Assembly: GCF_022760805.1 (NCBI RefSeq)
Contig: NZ_JAIVFL010000001.1
Span: 3,844,001-3,908,000 of the forward strand
DNA from: Candidatus Mycolicibacterium alkanivorans
GTDB lineage: Bacteria; Actinomycetota; Actinomycetes; Mycobacteriales; Mycobacteriaceae
Reading direction: 5' to 3'
Length of the DNA: 64,000 bases
The position numbers and the translations under genes were made by a program. The notes under the pieces were generated by a model, which did not search any database, was not told where the DNA came from, and saw only the letters and a program-made list of their open reading frames with translations. Of the stretch, positions 17,501 through 25,952 are shown one piece after another (within the stretch, counting starts at the first letter, position 1; every line of letters starts with the position of its first letter).

Positions 17501-19134
17501 GCATCGAGGACATCGGCCGGTTGCGGGACGCGGTCGGGGTGGCCGTTCCGGTCGGCGTGCCGACGAGTTTCACCGAGACCGTGCCCGATCCGCTCGGCGA
17601 GCTGCTGGGCCGGTTTGCGCGGACCCAGGGCCCGTTCACCACCGCCGAGGCGGCCGCCCGGTTCGGTCTCGGCCTGCGCGTGGCCGCCGACGTGCTGGGC
17701 CGAATGGCATTGGACGGCAAGCTGGTTCGCGGTGAGTTCGTGGCCGCCGACGATGCCGACCAGTGGTGTGAGGCCGAGGTGCTGCGGATCCTGCGCCGAC
17801 GTTCGCTGGCCGCGTTGCGCGCCCAGGTGGAGCCGGTCAGCACCGCCGCCTACGCGCGGTTCCTGCCCGCCTGGCAGCAGGTCGGCCGCTCGGCGACCTC
17901 CGGGGTCGACGGTTTGGCCGGTGTCATCGATCAGCTTGCGGGCGTGCCGATCCCGGCGTCGGCCGTCGAACCGCTGGTGTTCGCGCCACGGGTTCGCGAC
18001 TACCAGCCGGCGATGCTCGACGAGCTACTGGCCTCCGGTGAGGTCACCTGGTCGGGCGCCGGATCGATCTCCGGCAGCGACGGCTGGATCGCCTTCCACC
18101 ACGCCGACACCGCTGCGCTCACCCTGGCCGCACCGGCCGCGATCGAGTTCACCGGCGCCCACCGCGCGATCTTCGACGTGCTCGGCTCACCCGGTGAATC
18201 ACGGGGTGCGTTCTTCTTCCGCCAGCTCGTGCAGGGGTCGGAGGATGAGGTCAAAACCGCCCTGTGGGAACTGATCTGGGCGGGCTGGGTCACCGGCGAC
18301 ACCTTCGCCCCGGTACGGGCGATGCTGTCCGGCGGACGCACGCCGGGCACCCGTCGGCCCGCCGCACCCGCGCACCGACAGCGCCGGGCCCCGAGGCTCA
18401 GCCGCTACTCGGTCGCACACCCGCAGAATCGGCCGGTCGACCCGACAGTCGCCGGACGCTGGTCGGCATTGCCAGCGGCGGAGCCGGATTCGACTGTGCG
18501 GGCACACTTCTCCGCGGAGCTGCTGCTGAACCGCCACGGCGTGCTGACCAAGGGCGCGGTCGCTAATGAAGGCATACCTGGCGGCTTCGCGACGCTGTAC
18601 AAGGTGCTCAGCGGGTTCGAGGAGGCCGGGCGCTGCCAGCGCGGCTACTTCGTCGAGTCGCTGGGCGGCGCGCAGTTCGCCGTGGCCTCGACCGTGGATC
18701 GCTTGCGTACCTACCTCGACGGGGTCGACCCGGAGCGCCCGGACTACCAGGCGACCGTGCTTGCTGCCGCCGACCCCGCGAACCCGTACGGCGCGGCCTT
18801 GCCGTGGCCGGCAAGGGCGGACACCGACGCCGGCCACCGGCCCGGCCGCAAGGCCGGCGCGCTGGTCGTGCTGGTCGACGGCGATCTGGTGTGGTTCTCC
18901 GAACGCGGTGGACGCTCGCTGCTGAACTTCAGCGCCGATGCGGAGGCGCAGCGCGCCGCCGCTGGTGCACTGGCCGACCTGGTCAGCAGTGGCCGCATCG
19001 GCGGCATCCTGGTCGAGAAGCTCGACGGGGTCCCGGCCCTGGAGGCCGCCGCGCACCCGGATCGCCGGATCACTGCCGACGCCCTGGTCGATGCTGGATT
19101 CGCCCGCACCCCGCGGGGGCTTCGGATTCGGTAA
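14599..19134 (+). CDS. lhr: ATP-dependent DNA helicase Lhr (large helicase-related)
   Basis: From the GTG at 14599 the protein has 1511 residues, the usual length of mycobacterial Lhr (about 1510). ATG 14539 and ATG 14626 are in-frame alternatives. The N-terminal superfamily-2 helicase core shows Walker A APTGSGKT (Lys55), a DEVH box at 168-171 and motif VI QRIGRAGH. It is followed by the winged-helix and Lhr-specific domains, then the long C-terminal half typical of full-length Lhr. Lhr is a 3'-5' translocase that unwinds RNA:DNA hybrids and acts in DNA repair. It is the orthologue of Rv3296. A LexA-controlled HNH gene separates it from nei. Confidence 0.95.
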   Translation: MSSPNPLAPMARFSPLTRGWFEGTFVEPTPAQTAAWLAIADGDNTLVIAPTGSGKTLAAFLWAIDQLALREGQGTRVLYVSPLKALAVDVERNLRTPLTGITRIAERDGLPVPQISVGVRSGDTPPAQRRQLITKPPDILITTPESLFLMLTSAARETLAEVQTVIVDEVHAVAGTKRGAHLALSLERLDALLETPAQRIGLSATVRPPEEVARFLSGSRPTTIVAPPAAKTFELTVQVPVPDMANLENNTIWPDVEARIVDLIEAHNSTIVFANSRRLAERLTARINEIHAERSGIELAAAPNREVPGGPPAHEMASGQTYGAEALLARAHHGSVSKERRAAVEDDLKTGRLKSVVATSSLELGIDMGAVDLVIQVEAPPSVASGLQRIGRAGHQVGEISRGVLFPKHRTDLIGCAVSVQRMLAGQIETMRVPANPLDILAQHTVAVCALESVSADKWFDVVRRSAPFATLPRSVFEATLDLLSGKYPSTDFAELRPRLVYDRDTGTLTARPGAQRLAVTSGGAIPDRGMFTVYLATDSEKPSRVGELDEEMVYESRPGDVISLGATSWRITEITHDRVLVIPAPGQPARLPFWRGDDAGRPAELGQAVGRFTGELAAMGREGFEIRCAELGFADYATDNLWQLLDEQRTATKVVPSDTTLLVERFRDELGDWRVILHSPYGLKVHGPLALAVSRRLLERYGLDEKPTASDDGIVVRLPDTEDTPPGAELFVFAPDEIEPLVTTEVGGSALFASRFRECAARALLLPRRHPGKRSPLWQQRQRAAQLLEVARKYPDFPIVLETVRECLQDVYDVPTLTDLMSRIEQRRVRLVEVETQTPSPFAASLLFGYVGAFIFEGDSPLAERRAAALSLDSTLLAELLGRVELRELLDPEIIAATSRQLQHLTDDRKARDAEAVADLLRLLGPLTEAEIAVRSTATDVGGWLAGLHAAKRVLPVSYAGQSWWVGIEDIGRLRDAVGVAVPVGVPTSFTETVPDPLGELLGRFARTQGPFTTAEAAARFGLGLRVAADVLGRMALDGKLVRGEFVAADDADQWCEAEVLRILRRRSLAALRAQVEPVSTAAYARFLPAWQQVGRSATSGVDGLAGVIDQLAGVPIPASAVEPLVFAPRVRDYQPAMLDELLASGEVTWSGAGSISGSDGWIAFHHADTAALTLAAPAAIEFTGAHRAIFDVLGSPGESRGAFFFRQLVQGSEDEVKTALWELIWAGWVTGDTFAPVRAMLSGGRTPGTRRPAAPAHRQRRAPRLSRYSVAHPQNRPVDPTVAGRWSALPAAEPDSTVRAHFSAELLLNRHGVLTKGAVANEGIPGGFATLYKVLSGFEEAGRCQRGYFVESLGGAQFAVASTVDRLRTYLDGVDPERPDYQATVLAAADPANPYGAALPWPARADTDAGHRPGRKAGALVVLVDGDLVWFSERGGRSLLNFSADAEAQRAAAGALADLVSSGRIGGILVEKLDGVPALEAAAHPDRRITADALVDAGFARTPRGLRIR

Positions 19135-19166
19135 CTGCCCTCACGATCTCTGTCGGTGGGGTGATC

Positions 19167-19187
19167 TACTATCGAACACATGTTCGA
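19167..19187 (+). promoter_or_regulatory. Leaderless promoter with LexA (SOS) box over the start codon
   Basis: TCGAAC-ACAT-GTTCGA at 19172-19187 matches the mycobacterial SOS box TCGAAC-N4-GTTCGA perfectly and contains the ATG (19180) of the next gene. A TACTAT -10 box at 19167-19172 is followed by 7 bp and the ATG, so the transcript would be leaderless and LexA would cover the start site. The same arrangement recurs at 39217. Confidence 0.85.
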
Positions 19188-20433
19188 GTCATTGGAGATC
19201 GATACCGGTGCCGGCGAGTCGGTGCTGGTCGAGCGCATCGCCGCCCTCGAGCGGCTCAAGGCCGCGGCCGCGGCGGGCCAGGCGCGGTTGGCGGTAGCCC
19301 TGGATCAGGCGCGGCGGTCCGCGGAGATGGCGGCCGGTGTCCCGGCGGCCCGGCGCGGGCGCGGGGTCGCCACCGAGGTGGCGCTGGCCCGGCGGGATTC
19401 ACCGGCTCGTGGTGGCCGGCACCTGGGGTTCGCGAAGGCCCTGGTGCACGAAATGCCGCACACGCTGGTGGCCCTGGAGACCGGCGTGCTGTCGGAATGG
19501 CGGGCCACCCTCGTGGTGCGCGAGTCCGCCTGCCTTGACCTCGAGGACCGCCGCCGGCTGGATGCCGAACTGTGTTCAGACCCCGCCGCGCTGGAGGGTC
19601 TCGGCGATGCGGCGCTGACGGCCGCGGCCAAGGCCATCGCCTACCGGCTGGATCCGCATGCGGTCGTCGACCGCGCCGCCAAGGCCGAATCCGAGCGCAC
19701 GGTCACCATCCGGCCCGCACCCGACACGATGACCTATGTGACGGCGCTGCTGCCGGTCGCGCAGGGGGTGTCGGTGTACGCGGCGCTCAAGCGGGAAGCC
19801 GACCTGAGCTGCGACGGGCGCTCGCGCGGCCAGGTGATGGCCGACACCCTGCTCGAGCGGGTGACCGGGCGGCCGGCCGGCCAGGCGGTCCCGGTCACGA
19901 TCAACGTGGTGATCTCCGACCAGGCGCTCTTCGGGGCGGAGTCGGCGTCGGCGGCCATCGCGGGCTACGGCTCGGTGCCCTCGGCGGTCGCGCAGAAGTT
20001 GGTCACCGGCGCCGTGGCCGACCGGCGGTCGCGGGCCGCGCTGCGCCGACTCTACGCCCGACCGGACAGTGGGGCGCTGGTGGCCATGGACTCGCGCTCA
20101 CGGCTGTTCCCCAAGGCTTTGGCTGAGTTTATCGAACTGCGTGACCAGCGCTGCCGGATGCCGTACTGCGATGCACCCATCCGCCACCGCGACCATGCCA
20201 AGCCGTATAGCCGCGGCGGACCCACCAGCGCGCTCAACGGCCTGGGCATCTGCGAGGCCTGCAACTACACCAAAGAGGCTGCCGGCTGGACGGTGACAAC
20301 GAGGTTCAACGAAAGCGGCAGGCACACAGCCGAATTCACTACACCGGCCGGCGGGCACTACCAGTCCGTCGCACCACCAGCGCCCGGCACGGCAGCGACG
20401 GAGCCCGGTGAGATCGAGGTCCGCGTCGCCTGA
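19180..20433 (+). CDS. DUF222 / HNH endonuclease-like protein (13E12 repeat family), SOS-box copy 1
   Basis: The 417-residue protein has the N-terminal DUF222 domain (about 15-300) and a C-terminal HNH nuclease motif (CRMPYCDAPIRHRDHAKPYS, then GICEACNYTKEAAGW) with two CxxC-type zinc pairs and the His-Asp-His core. The family corresponds to the 13E12 REP proteins of M. tuberculosis, some of which carry LexA boxes. The gene lies between lhr and nei, both DNA-repair genes, and has its own LexA-box promoter. The ATG inside the SOS box gives the conserved MFES start, shared with the second copy (MFDS at 39225). The substrate is unknown. Confidence 0.9.
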   Translation: MFESLEIDTGAGESVLVERIAALERLKAAAAAGQARLAVALDQARRSAEMAAGVPAARRGRGVATEVALARRDSPARGGRHLGFAKALVHEMPHTLVALETGVLSEWRATLVVRESACLDLEDRRRLDAELCSDPAALEGLGDAALTAAAKAIAYRLDPHAVVDRAAKAESERTVTIRPAPDTMTYVTALLPVAQGVSVYAALKREADLSCDGRSRGQVMADTLLERVTGRPAGQAVPVTINVVISDQALFGAESASAAIAGYGSVPSAVAQKLVTGAVADRRSRAALRRLYARPDSGALVAMDSRSRLFPKALAEFIELRDQRCRMPYCDAPIRHRDHAKPYSRGGPTSALNGLGICEACNYTKEAAGWTVTTRFNESGRHTAEFTTPAGGHYQSVAPPAPGTAATEPGEIEVRVA

Positions 20434-20450
20434 GCTCCTATGGTTGATCG

Positions 20451-21224
20451 ATGCCCGAGGGCGACACCGTCTTCCACACCGCGGCCAACCTGCGCGATGC
20501 GCTGGTGGGCAAGACACTGACCCGCTGCGACGTTCGGGTGCCGCAGTACGCCACCGTCGACCTGACCGGCCACGCCGTCGACGAGGTGATCAGTCGAGGC
20601 AAGCACCTGTTCATCCGGGTCGGGCCGGCCAGCATTCACTCGCACCTGAAGATGGACGGCAGCTGGCGGGTCACACCCCGCGGGAAACCCACTAGGCAGG
20701 CCTCCAAGGTTCGAATCCTGCTGGAGACAGCTGATATTCAGGCCGCGGGTATCGACCTGGGAGTGCTGGAGGTTCTGGACTGCGAACACGACATGGACGT
20801 CGTCGCCCACCTCGGCCCCGATCTGCTCGGCCCAGACTGGGATCCCAAAGTCGCGGCGGCCAACCTGACCGTCGACCCCGATCGTCCGATCGCCGCCGCA
20901 CTGCTGGACCAGCGGGTGTTGGCCGGGGTGGGCAATGTGTACTGCAACGAGCTGTGCTTCGTGTTCGGCCGGTTGCCCACCAGCCCGGTCAGTACCCTGG
21001 CCGATCCGCTACGGGTCGCCACACGCGCTCGAGACATGTTGTGGGCCAACCGGGCCCGATGGAACCGCACCACAACCGGCAATCTCAGACCGGGCCAGGA
21101 ACTGTGGGTATACGGCCGGGCGGGCCAACTGTGCCGCCGCTGCGGCACCCCGATCCAGCGCGCCGAGTCCTCGGATGCCGCCGGTGAGAGGGTTACATAC
21201 TGGTGTCCGGCGTGCCAGTGCTGA
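20451..21224 (+). CDS. nei: Endonuclease VIII-like DNA glycosylase Nei1
   Basis: The 257-residue Fpg/Nei-family enzyme removes oxidised pyrimidines and cuts the abasic strand. It begins MPEGDTV, giving the catalytic Pro2-Glu3 pair, and has the conserved ISRGKHLFI Lys region, the helix-two-turn-helix ([17 protein letters not shown]) and a C-terminal zinc finger with four cysteines (LCRRCGTPI and YWCPACQC). It is the orthologue of Rv3297. It follows the HNH gene by 17 bp and ends by overlapping the convergent DUF1269 gene by 32 bp. Confidence 0.93.
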   Translation: MPEGDTVFHTAANLRDALVGKTLTRCDVRVPQYATVDLTGHAVDEVISRGKHLFIRVGPASIHSHLKMDGSWRVTPRGKPTRQASKVRILLETADIQAAGIDLGVLEVLDCEHDMDVVAHLGPDLLGPDWDPKVAAANLTVDPDRPIAAALLDQRVLAGVGNVYCNELCFVFGRLPTSPVSTLADPLRVATRARDMLWANRARWNRTTTGNLRPGQELWVYGRAGQLCRRCGTPIQRAESSDAAGERVTYWCPACQC

Positions 21225-21738
21225 CGGGGTGACCGATCTCGCTCATCGCCTTGGCCACCGCATCCTCGAGGGTGTTGACCGTCGACTTATCCATCCTCAA
21301 CACCGTCATCTTCGTGGCGCGGTACAGCGTGTTCTCGACGGGGGCCCGGCCGTTCGGATAGACCACCGTGAGCACCACACCGGTGCCTGCTTCGAGGGCC
21401 TCGCCGATCTCGTGACGTAGGCCGATGCGCAGCTCGTGCTCGGCGAAGGAAGCCGCCAACGCACCGGCTGCCCCACCGAGCACAGCGCCGAGGCCGATCG
21501 GCGGGATGAACACGCCCAGCAGGAATCCCAGGCCCACGCCGATTCCCGCGCCAACCCGTCCGTGCCGATTGGTCGCCTCGACCACCTGTGGGTGCCCGTC
21601 GGCGTCCTTGGTGATCAGGGCGGCGGCCCGCAACTCCAGACCGTGCTTGACCCTCTTCTCCAACTCGTGGAAGTCGGTGCGGGCACGCTCGAGATCGGCG
21701 TACGCGGCAATGAGAATCTGCTCGTGGTCGTCATCCAT
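21193..21738 (-). CDS. DUF1269 membrane-associated protein
   Basis: The 181-residue protein starts at the ATG at 21738 (MDDDHEQ); upstream codons add an unlikely MIWVTIWP. Residues about 65-105 form a glycine-rich hydrophobic hairpin ([20 protein letters not shown], then [13 protein letters not shown]) like other DUF1269 or TerF-like stress proteins. The rest is soluble and alpha/beta-like. Its role is unknown. The 3' end overlaps nei tail to tail by 32 bp. Confidence 0.75.
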   Translation of the reverse strand: MDDDHEQILIAAYADLERARTDFHELEKRVKHGLELRAAALITKDADGHPQVVEATNRHGRVGAGIGVGLGFLLGVFIPPIGLGAVLGGAAGALAASFAEHELRIGLRHEIGEALEAGTGVVLTVVYPNGRAPVENTLYRATKMTVLRMDKSTVNTLEDAVAKAMSEIGHPVSTGTPDTSM

Positions 21739-21812
21739 GGGCCAAATCGTGACCCAGATCACGCCCCGCGGCTAGGGACCGAAGGCCACAGCCGCAAGGG
21801 CACTGCGACCTT

Positions 21813-21846
21813 TCAGCCCAGCACCGACGTCAGCCCAGCACCGACG
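21813..21846. repeat. Perfect 17-bp tandem duplication
   Basis: Two exact copies of TCAGCCCAGCACCGACG (21813-21829 and 21830-21846) fill part of the 130-bp gap between the DUF1269 start and the pseudouridine synthase stop. I see no hairpin in it. It is probably replication slippage. Confidence 0.9.
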
Positions 21847-21868
21847 GTGAGGTGGCGACCAGGTCGCC

Positions 21869-22723
21869 CTACAGCTCAGCTGAGCTGACGAAGTTCCGCT
21901 GCACCCCGGTGATCGGGTCGTCGAACTCCAGCCGCCGCGCCACCAGGCGCAGGGGTGCCGAGAAATCGTCGGCGGCCACGTCGATGACGTCGGGATAGAG
22001 CGGGTCGTTGTCGATCGGAATGCCCAGTCTCGCCATGTGCACCCGCAGTTGGTGAGTGCGCCCGGTACGTGGGGTCAGCTGATAGCGGCCGTCACCCAGC
22101 GCCTCCACCAACGTCTCGGCGTTCGGCTCGCCGGGCTCCTCCACGGCTTGTAGTTGACCGCGCCGCTTGATGATCCGGCTGCGCACCACCGTCGGGAAGT
22201 CGATACGGCGCGGCACCGACGAGCGGGCCAGATACGTCTTGCGCACCTGACCCTGGGCGAACAACGTCTGGTACGCACCACGAACCTCCCGGCGCACGGT
22301 GAACAGCAGCACCCCCGCCGTTAGCCGGTCCAGCCGGTGCGCCGGACTGAGTTCAGGCAGGCCGAGCTCACGGCGCAGCCGCACCAGCGTGGTCTGGACG
22401 ACATGGCCGCCGCGGGGCATGGTGGCCAAGAAGTGCGGCTTGTCCGCGACGACGATGTCGTCGTCGCGGTGGAGCACCGGGATCTCAAAGGGAACCGACA
22501 CCTCCTCGGGCAACTGCCGGTAGAGGAAGACGTGCGCGCCGGGCGCCAGCACGGTGGCCGGGGTGATCACCACGCCGTCGGCGTCGACGACCTCACCGGC
22601 GAGCACCTTGGCCCGGCCGTCCGGGCCGAACCGTCGGCCGAACTCATCGGCGACATTACCGCCCTGCAGCCGCAGCCGCGCCGGCCCCAGCCCGTCGCGC
22701 ACCGGCAGCGGTGGCGGCCTCAA
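21869..22723 (-). CDS. RluA-family pseudouridine synthase
   Basis: The 284-residue protein isomerises specific uridines to pseudouridine in rRNA or tRNA. The catalytic Asp lies in HRLDRLTAG, and the C-terminal RTGRTHQLRVHMARLGIPI motif is typical of the RluA family (orthologue of Rv3300c). The frame begins with a TTG that overlaps the glpD stop as TTGA; a GTG eight codons later is an alternative start. The glpD-to-synthase overlap argues for coupled translation. The phoY1 gene that lies between them in M. tuberculosis is absent here. Confidence 0.87.
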   Translation of the reverse strand: MRPPPLPVRDGLGPARLRLQGGNVADEFGRRFGPDGRAKVLAGEVVDADGVVITPATVLAPGAHVFLYRQLPEEVSVPFEIPVLHRDDDIVVADKPHFLATMPRGGHVVQTTLVRLRRELGLPELSPAHRLDRLTAGVLLFTVRREVRGAYQTLFAQGQVRKTYLARSSVPRRIDFPTVVRSRIIKRRGQLQAVEEPGEPNAETLVEALGDGRYQLTPRTGRTHQLRVHMARLGIPIDNDPLYPDVIDVAADDFSAPLRLVARRLEFDDPITGVQRNFVSSAEL

Positions 22724-24465
22724 ATCTGCGGCACCGGTTCGAGAATCTCCGCGCGGGCCTCCGGCGCCGAGGCGCGCAGCGCGTCGGCCGAGGCGTCATC
22801 GGGCTGAGCCTGCGAAAGCACCTCGGCCTCCACCCGCGCCAGGTACGTCGCGACCTCGCGGGCGCAGTCGGCGTCGCTCCAGCCCAAGATCGGCGCGACG
22901 ATGCCGGCGACCTCAGCGGCGCAGTCCACGCCGCGGTGCGGGTACTCGATCGAGATCCGCATCCGCCGGGCCAGGATGTCCTCGAGGTGCAACGCTCCCT
23001 CGGCGGCCGCCGCGTAGGCCGCCTCGACTTTCAAGTACACCGGGGCGTCGGTGATCGGCTCGAGAAGCTCCGGCCGGTCGACCGCCAGCTGCAGCACCTC
23101 CCCGATCAGCGAGCCGTAGCGGTCCAGCAGGTGGCGCACCCGGTACGGGTGCAGGTCGTAGCGGGCGCCCACCGTCTGGGTCTGGTTGACCAGCGCGAAG
23201 TAGCCGTCGGCACCCATCAGCGGCACCTTCTCGGTGATCGACGGTGCAACCCGCGCCGGGATGTACTCGGCGGCGGCGTCGACGGCGTCTTCGGCCATCA
23301 CCCGGTAGGTGGTGTACTTGCCGCCCGCGATGGCCACCAGTCCCGGCGAGGGCACCGCCACCGCGTGCTCACGAGACAGCTTCGAGGTCTCTTCGCTCTC
23401 CCCGGCCAGCAGCGGCCGCAGCCCGGCGTACACACCGTCGATGTCGTCGTGGGTCAGCGGGGTGGCCAGCACGGAGTTGACGGTGTCGAGGATGTAGTCG
23501 ATGTCGACCTTGGTCGCCGCCGGGTGAGCCAGGTCGAGATTCCAGTCGGTGTCGGTGGTCCCGATGATCCAGTGTGTGCCCCACGGGATGACGAACAGCA
23601 CCGACTTCTCGGTGCGCAGGATGATCGCCACCTCGGACACGATCCGGTCGCGCGGGACGACCACGTGCACGCCTTTGGACGCGCGCACCCGAAACCGGCC
23701 GCGTTCCTTGGACAGCGCCTGGATCTCGTCGGTCCACACCCCGGTGGCGTTGATCACCACGTGACCACGCACCTCGGTGACCGCGCCGTCCTCGGAGTCA
23801 CGGACCGCCACGCCGACCACCCGGTCACCCTCGCGCAGAAGCGACACCACCTGGGTCGAGGTCCGCACCACCGCGCCGTAGTGCGCCGCGGTGCGCGCCA
23901 CCGTCATGGTGTGCCGGGCGTCGTCGACCACGGTGTCGTAGTAGCGGATACCGCCGATCAGTGAGCTGCGCTTGAGCCCAGGCGCCAGCCGCAGCGCACC
24001 GGATTTCGTCAAATGCTTTTGCGCGGGAACGGATTTTGCGCCACCGAGCTGGTCGTAGAGGAAGATGCCGGCGGCGATGTAGGGCCGCTCCCACACCCGC
24101 TTGGTCAACGGGAACAGGAACGGCAGCGGCTTGACCAGGTGCGGCGCCAGCGTGGTCAGCGAGAGTTCGCGCTCGTGCAGCGCCTCGCGAACCAGGCCGA
24201 ATTCCAGCTGTTCGAGGTAGCGCAGACCGCCGTGGAACATCTTCGAACTGCGGCTCGACGTGCCCGAGGCGAAGTCGCGCGCCTCGACCAGCGCCACCTT
24301 CAGACCGCGGGTCGCGGCGTCCAGGGCGCAGCCGGCGCCGACGACGCCGCCGCCGATGACGATGACGTCGAACTGCTCGCTGCCCAGCCGCTCCCATGCC
24401 TCTGCCCGCTGCGCTGGTCCGAGGAGGGTCTGGCCGTTGCCCGGTCGGAGGATCGGGTCGCTCAT
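22720..24465 (-). CDS. glpD: FAD-dependent glycerol-3-phosphate dehydrogenase
   Basis: The 581-residue protein oxidises sn-glycerol-3-phosphate to dihydroxyacetone phosphate at the membrane and passes electrons to quinone. It has an N-terminal FAD-binding motif (DVIVIGGGVVGAGCALDAAT), the GlpD signature GTSSRSSKMFHGGLRYLEQ and a C-terminal GlpD helical domain. It is the orthologue of Rv3302c (glpD2). It follows lpdA closely on the minus strand. A TAGCCT hexamer 7 bp before its ATG, overlapping the lpdA stop, could be a leaderless internal promoter. Confidence 0.94.
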   Translation of the reverse strand: MSDPILRPGNGQTLLGPAQRAEAWERLGSEQFDVIVIGGGVVGAGCALDAATRGLKVALVEARDFASGTSSRSSKMFHGGLRYLEQLEFGLVREALHERELSLTTLAPHLVKPLPFLFPLTKRVWERPYIAAGIFLYDQLGGAKSVPAQKHLTKSGALRLAPGLKRSSLIGGIRYYDTVVDDARHTMTVARTAAHYGAVVRTSTQVVSLLREGDRVVGVAVRDSEDGAVTEVRGHVVINATGVWTDEIQALSKERGRFRVRASKGVHVVVPRDRIVSEVAIILRTEKSVLFVIPWGTHWIIGTTDTDWNLDLAHPAATKVDIDYILDTVNSVLATPLTHDDIDGVYAGLRPLLAGESEETSKLSREHAVAVPSPGLVAIAGGKYTTYRVMAEDAVDAAAEYIPARVAPSITEKVPLMGADGYFALVNQTQTVGARYDLHPYRVRHLLDRYGSLIGEVLQLAVDRPELLEPITDAPVYLKVEAAYAAAAEGALHLEDILARRMRISIEYPHRGVDCAAEVAGIVAPILGWSDADCAREVATYLARVEAEVLSQAQPDDASADALRASAPEARAEILEPVPQI

Positions 24466-24472
24466 AGGGCCC

Positions 24473-24478
24473 AGGCTA
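24473..24478 (-). promoter_or_regulatory. Possible leaderless -10 box of glpD
   Basis: TAGCCT on the minus strand is 7 bp before the glpD ATG and includes the lpdA stop codon. Spacing matches other leaderless boxes in the window, but this could be chance within an operon. Confidence 0.3.
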
Positions 24479-25891
24479 GTCGAGATCGTCGTGGGCCATG
24501 AGACGGCGGGCGGCCTCGACGATCGATCCGGACAGCGACGGGTACACCGACAATGTCTGTGCCAGTTCGGTCACCGAGGTCCGGGTCTGCACCGCCAGCG
24601 CGATGGGCAGGATCAGCTCCGAGGCGATCGGGGCGACCACCACCCCACCGATGACCATGCCAGAGGCCGGGCGGCAGAAGATCTTGACGAAGCCGCGGCG
24701 CAGCAGCGACATCTTGGCCCTGGCGTTGGTGCTCAGCGGCAGGTTCAGGGTGCGCGCGGGCACGGTCCCGTCGTCGATCGCGGTCTGCGGCACCCCCACG
24801 GCGGCGATCTCGGGACGGGTGAACGTGGCCGAGGCCACAGTGCGCAGCCGGATCGGGGACACTCCCTCACCGAGCGCGTGGTACATCGCGATGCGGCCCT
24901 GCATCGCCGCGACCGAGGCCAGCGGCAGCAGCCCGGTGCAATCGCCGGCTGCGTAGATGCCCGAGGCCGCGGTCCGCGACACGCGGTCGACCGGGATGTA
25001 TTTGCCGGGGCCCAGTTCGATGCCCACCCGCTCGAGGCCTAGGTCGCCGGTGTTGGGCACCGAGCCGACGGTCATCAGGGCGTGGCTGCCGTCGACGGTG
25101 CGGCCGTCGGCAATGGTCACCCGCACGCCGTCGGTGGTGCGGACCACCGAGTCGGCGCGGGCGTTCTTGACCAGCGTCACACCGCGTTCGGCGAACACCT
25201 CTTCCAGCACGGCGGCGGCGTCGCTGTCCTCGTGCGGCAGGATCTGGTCGCGGCTGGCGACGACGGTGACGGTGACGCCGAGCTCGGTGTAGGCGTTGCA
25301 GAACTCCGCGCCGGTGACGCCGGAGCCGACGATCACCAGGTGCTCGGGCAACTCGTCGAGGTCGTAGAGCTGACGCCAGTTCAGGATGCGCTCGCCGTCG
25401 GGCACGGCGCTGGGCAGCACCCGGGGACTCGCGCCGGTGGCGATGAGCACCACGTCGGCCTCGAGGATGCCGATCTTGCCGTCGTGTGTGGTGACTCTCA
25501 CACGGTGGTGCGCCAATCCGGGCACGTCGTCGATCAGCTCACCGCGGCCGGCAACCACGTTGACCTTCTCCCGCAGCAGCTGGGTGCCGATGTCGGCGGA
25601 CTGCGAGCGGGCCAGCGTCTTGACGCGGTTGTTGATCTGCGGCAGCGAGATCTTGGCGTGTTCGACGCCGATGTCGAAGCCAAGGCCCGAGGCACGGCGC
25701 AGTTCGGTGCGCAAGCCGGTCGAGGCGATGAAGGTCTTGGACGGAACGCAGTCGAAGAGCACGCATGCCCCGCCGATCCCGTCGGAGTCGACGATGGTGA
25801 CCTCGGCGACGTCCTTGCCCCGGGATGCGGCGACCAGCGCGGCCTCGTAGCCCGCCGGGCCCCCGCCGATGATCACGATCCGCGTCGTCAC
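24476..25891 (-). CDS. lpdA: LpdA-type flavoprotein disulfide reductase / NAD(P)H quinone reductase
   Basis: The 471-residue pyridine-nucleotide disulfide oxidoreductase has a GTG start at 25891, FAD motif IVIIGGGPAGYEA and NAD motif IVGSGVTGAEF. It is the orthologue of Rv3303c, a quinone reductase linked to oxidative stress. As I recall, the M. tuberculosis protein lacks one of the two redox cysteines; here the segment reads GGACVLFDCVPSK, an intact C-x4-C pair. The His-Glu catalytic dyad of lipoamide dehydrogenases is still missing near the C-terminus (SVYPSLSGSI). It lies upstream of glpD, consistent with shared quinone chemistry. Confidence 0.9.
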   Translation of the reverse strand: MTTRIVIIGGGPAGYEAALVAASRGKDVAEVTIVDSDGIGGACVLFDCVPSKTFIASTGLRTELRRASGLGFDIGVEHAKISLPQINNRVKTLARSQSADIGTQLLREKVNVVAGRGELIDDVPGLAHHRVRVTTHDGKIGILEADVVLIATGASPRVLPSAVPDGERILNWRQLYDLDELPEHLVIVGSGVTGAEFCNAYTELGVTVTVVASRDQILPHEDSDAAAVLEEVFAERGVTLVKNARADSVVRTTDGVRVTIADGRTVDGSHALMTVGSVPNTGDLGLERVGIELGPGKYIPVDRVSRTAASGIYAAGDCTGLLPLASVAAMQGRIAMYHALGEGVSPIRLRTVASATFTRPEIAAVGVPQTAIDDGTVPARTLNLPLSTNARAKMSLLRRGFVKIFCRPASGMVIGGVVVAPIASELILPIALAVQTRTSVTELAQTLSVYPSLSGSIVEAARRLMAHDDLD

Positions 25892-25939
25892 GCGCCTATC
25901 TAATCACCAGGTCCCTGCGCTCCTCGCCCGAAGAACCTT

Positions 25940-25945
25940 TAGGCT
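25940..25945 (+). promoter_or_regulatory. Leaderless -10 box (TAGGCT)
   Basis: TAGGCT followed by 7 bp and the GTG at 25953. The same hexamer and spacing occur before the genes at 30865 and 34024. Confidence 0.5.
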
Positions 25946-25952
25946 TTCCCCC

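Noticed and set aside
20700..20725. T-loop-like GGTTCGAATCC that hints at a tRNA
   Set aside because: It lies inside the nei coding sequence, encodes conserved residues, and no acceptor, D-arm or anticodon arm can be drawn around it.
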